Positions 5,171-5,808 of a stretch of DNA of 5,808 nt are shown here, piece by piece (positions within the stretch are counted from its first letter, which is position 1; every line of letters begins with the position of its first letter). This DNA comes from G026625185 sp035256645. GTDB lineage: Bacteria; Desulfobacterota; WTBG01; JAGOGO01. The DNA is taken from the NCBI GenBank assembly GCA_035256645.1, contig DATEXU010000110.1, positions 1 to 5,808 of the forward strand, given 5' to 3'. The notes beneath the pieces are model-generated. The model did not search any database. It was not told the DNA's origin and saw only the letters and a program-made list of their open reading frames with translations. Made by a program: the position numbers and the translations under genes.

Positions 5171-5193
5171 CGTTAACATGAAAAGGGGGTTTT

Positions 5194-5688
5194 ATGGAGC
5201 GAGCCGCAGTGTATCCGGGATCATTTGATCCCATCACCAATGGACATCTGGATCTCATTCGGAGAGGATTGAATGTTGTTGAGCAGCTCATAGTGGCTGT
5301 GGCAATCAATCCCGCTAAGACACCTGTCTTTAGTTTGGAAGAGAGACTGGAAATGATAAGAGTAGCAGTAGGTGATAACCCCAGAATAACCGTGGATAGT
5401 TTCAGAGGCCTTGTGGTGGATTACCTTCAAAAGTGTAATACGCATATTTTGCTTCGAGGTTTACGGGCGGTCTTAGACTTTGAATACGAATATCAGATGG
5501 CGCTCATGAACCGAAGGATGGACCGAAAAGTAGAGACCATTTTTATGATGACTGGGTATAAATGGTTTTATGTTAGTTCCCGGATTATCAAGGAAGTGGT
5601 TTTTTCGGGCGGATCAGTGGAGGGCTTGGTTCCTGCTTTTGTGAACCAGAAGTTAAAAGAAAAATACCAGCAAAGCAGACAAAAGTAA
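5194..5688 (+). CDS. coaD: Phosphopantetheine adenylyltransferase
   Basis: CoaD transfers AMP from ATP to 4'-phosphopantetheine, giving dephospho-CoA, the penultimate step of coenzyme A synthesis; the enzyme is a cytosolic hexamer in characterised cases. The 164 residues match the family. Visible: YPGSFDPITNGHLD (7-20) with the TxGH nucleotidyltransferase motif (T15, H18), K42, the phosphopantetheine/ATP segment LLRGLRAVLDFEYE (86-99) with R88, R91 and E99, and YVSSRIIKEV (126-135), where E. coli has ISSS; the third Ser is Arg here, a modest change. The purine-rich AAAAGGGGG (5181-5189) sits 5 bases before the ATG. The gap to rsmD is 23 bases, so co-transcription is likely. No good terminator follows. 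Confidence 0.96.
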   Translation: MERAAVYPGSFDPITNGHLDLIRRGLNVVEQLIVAVAINPAKTPVFSLEERLEMIRVAVGDNPRITVDSFRGLVVDYLQKCNTHILLRGLRAVLDFEYEYQMALMNRRMDRKVETIFMMTGYKWFYVSSRIIKEVVFSGGSVEGLVPAFVNQKLKEKYQQSRQK

Positions 5689-5808
5689 TTTTAAAATTTT
5701 TTTGGGTTTACGTTCGAAATTTCTAAAAACACAAAAAAATAAACTTTTTTTCGGAAAACAGAGTAGGATAATTATAATTTTTCCATGGCCCCATAAACAC
5801 CGCGAAGC
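5689..5808. other. AT-rich end of window, no supported gene
   Basis: This stretch has A and T runs, a TATAAT at 5773-5778 without a good -35 box, and no GC-rich terminator stem. Composition changes to GC-rich from about 5784. On the minus strand a frame covering 5807-5772 would end in LRGVYGAMEKL and a stop, which could be the tail of a convergent gene, but twelve codons are too few to support that. Confidence 0.4.

Noticed and set aside
5178..5193. Earlier ATG start for coaD at 5178
   Set aside because: It is out of frame with coaD and has no ribosome binding site; the ATG at 5194 gives the family N-terminus.
5687..5751. Terminator after coaD
   Set aside because: aattttaaaatt and the A7/T7 pair (5733-5739, 5745-5751) are AT-only stems, too weak for a normal intrinsic terminator.

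Overview
The window looks like chromosomal DNA of a Gram-negative anaerobe or environmental bacterium, most plausibly Desulfobacterota (former Deltaproteobacteria) or a neighbouring phylum such as Nitrospirota. This is inferred from the style of the hybrid histidine kinase, the short archaeal-type LeuC/LeuD pair, and dispersed palindromic repeats of kinds I recall from those genomes. No 16S rRNA or other decisive marker is present, so the placement is tentative.

Layout: bases 1-639 are the 3' end of a hybrid sensor histidine kinase (end of the ATPase domain plus a C-terminal receiver). A gene-free stretch of about 745 bases follows. It holds a folded 132-base repeat (646-777), a strong intrinsic terminator (808-831), a small palindrome, a candidate promoter and a MITE-like element of about 200 bases. 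Then comes a same-strand gene run: leuC (1385-2644), a 385-base gap filled with two repeat elements, leuD (3030-3530), leuB (3534-4619), rsmD (4616-5170) and coaD (5194-5688). The last 120 bases are AT-rich, with no supported gene.

Function: LeuC and LeuD form isopropylmalate isomerase and LeuB is the following oxidative decarboxylase, so the block covers leucine biosynthesis from 2-isopropylmalate to 2-oxoisocaproate. leuA is not in the window. rsmD (16S rRNA m2G966 methylation) and coaD (coenzyme A synthesis) are a common bacterial pair. They appear to be co-transcribed with leuD-leuB, because spacings are 3 bases, a 4-base overlap and 23 bases.

The genes are ordinary. The interesting material is between them: three different small repeat elements bounded by inverted repeats, one of which splits leuC from leuD and may supply the -10 box for leuD, and a LeuB whose cofactor loop carries the Lys-Tyr pair typical of NADP-dependent isocitrate dehydrogenase. 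I did not find convincing evidence of a new biological system; the repeats are the best candidates for a closer look.
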